Translations under genes and position numbers: made by a program
Assembly (NCBI GenBank): GCA_035267045.1
Contig: DATFMH010000146.1
Location: 1 to 64,000 of the forward strand
Source of the DNA: DATFMH01 sp035267045
GTDB taxonomy: Bacteria; Bacteroidota; Rhodothermia; Balneolales; DATFMH01
DNA length: 64,000 nt
Direction of reading: 5' to 3'
The notes under the pieces: generated by a model
Told to the model about the DNA's origin: nothing
The model's input: the letters and a program-made list of their open reading frames with translations, nothing else
Database searches by the model: none
Shown here: one piece after another, positions 63,413-64,000 of the stretch
How the letters are laid out: every line of letters begins with the position of its first letter
Numbering within the stretch: the stretch's first letter is position 1

Positions 63413-64000
63413 CTAATTAATATACATGCGTTCAACAAGTTTTTTATTTTCTTGTTCAGTCTTAGGAAATCCGATTCTATTTTGAGTGATTTGATCACCT
63501 GTCATCGTGATTTCCTTGGCCTTATTTTCATTACCGGCTATATAATATATTCGTTGTAATACGAATAATCGACTGGCGGAAAAGTATACGTCACGTATAT
63601 AATTTTGACGGACTTGTGCCAGGTTATTAGCTTCGGCCGAATATTTCCTGCTTTCATCAAGATCCGCATTCATTCGTGCCTGTCTGCTTTTTTCTTTCAA
63701 ATTAGAGATCCTGTTTTCAAGATTATCCAATTGATCCATTGAATACTGAAGGTCACTTTTAAGATCATCATATGATTGTTGACCTAAACGTACGGCATCT
63801 GTAGTATCACCTGCAAGTGCATATTTGAATGCATATCGTATTTGTGAACTTGGATCCCCTTTAACAGTCGTGAAAGGAACACGTTCCTCACCCCATTTAA
63901 GCCAGTGTACGGCGCTATCAGGTTTATTTGCAGAATGATAGGCCATCGCTTCGCTTGATATTAATTCCCGGTAATTATCCACCATTCTTCGGATATTTTC
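63413..64000 (-). CDS. Second DUF2723 protein, C-terminal part (cut by window edge)
   Basis: Open reading continues past the right end of the window. The ~195 visible residues align throughout with the C-terminal part of the gene at 60307-63327, starting ENIRRMVDNYRELI versus ENIRRMVDNDRELI and ending KKLVERMYIN versus KKLIDRMYIN. The two form a tandem paralogue pair, separated by about 85 bases. Confidence 0.9.
   Translation of the reverse strand, partial: ENIRRMVDNYRELISSEAMAYHSANKPDSAVHWLKWGEERVPFTTVKGDPSSQIRYAFKYALAGDTTDAVRLGQQSYDDLKSDLQYSMDQLDNLENRISNLKEKSRQARMNADLDESRKYSAEANNLAQVRQNYIRDVYFSASRLFVLQRIYYIAGNENKAKEITMTGDQITQNRIGFPKTEQENKKLVERMYIN

Noticed and set aside
1..64000. tRNA, rRNA and CRISPR arrays
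   Set aside because: Looked for T-loop words such as GGTTCGAATCC on both strands, long rRNA-like blocks and regularly spaced repeats; none found. A tRNAscan/Infernal run would settle it.

Overview
The window is AT-rich bacterial chromosome (no plasmid, phage or transposase genes seen), densely packed with mostly housekeeping genes. Several gene families point to the FCB superphylum (Bacteroidota and relatives such as Balneolota/Rhodothermota, Ignavibacteriota, Calditrichota or Marinimicrobia-type lineages): a GWxTD-domain protein, two DUF2723 membrane proteins, a VPS10/sortilin-like beta-propeller protein, a fused E1 alpha-beta 2-oxoacid dehydrogenase, and a YbeY with the GYDD variant of its metal motif. 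A TAnnTTTG-like box lies upstream of a few genes. The exact phylum cannot be fixed from this sequence alone. No rRNA, tRNA or CRISPR array was found.

Layout. 1-640: a cluster of near-identical non-coding direct repeats and palindromes. 649-5482: queG, uppP, then an envelope-stress block (three-repeat Spy/CpxP-like protein, ECF sigma factor, putative anti-sigma factor, small CpxP-like protein). 5626-11155 (minus): a GWxTD protein, pdxA, a methyltransferase and an FtsE-type ATPase with overlapping or near-touching ends, followed by a PBP4-type carboxypeptidase. 11409-16384: an acyl-CoA carboxylase beta subunit, a TsdA-like dihaem cytochrome c, a secreted DsrE-like protein, an orphan DUF433 gene, and a fur-merC unit with twin Fur-type operators. 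16790-24228 (plus): an AtuA-like protein, an FAD oxidoreductase, and a heterodimeric ABC exporter whose two genes flank an RNase Z gene. 24230-26922 (minus): btaA/btaB betaine-lipid genes and a CysQ-like phosphatase. 27090-31989: a 50-residue membrane protein, prfB with programmed frameshift, nadB, coaE, fbp.

32143-35491 (minus): DUF192 lipoprotein and VPS10-like protein. 35790-45385: the classic rimP-nusA-infB-rbfA-truB-ribF-rpsO-pnp translation/RNA cluster. 45432-49296: M16 peptidase, asnS with an inserted coiled coil, holA. 49670-51664 (minus): fused E1. 52140-55769: a polyamine cassette (speD, pyruvoyl arginine decarboxylase, speE) followed by an Omp85-family gene whose start codon sits inside an intrinsic-terminator hairpin. 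56103-60175 (minus): ybeY, a DUF494/Smg gene, a very divergent type IA topoisomerase, DUF445, plus one unrecognised gene. 60307-64000: two tandem DUF2723 genes, the second cut by the window edge.

The most unusual items are the terminator that swallows a start codon (54001-54035), the degenerate small topoisomerase (57320-58747), the RNase Z with an altered zinc motif placed between two ABC half-transporter genes, the twin palindromes upstream of fur, and the AsnRS coiled-coil insertion. No clearly new multi-gene system is proven here.
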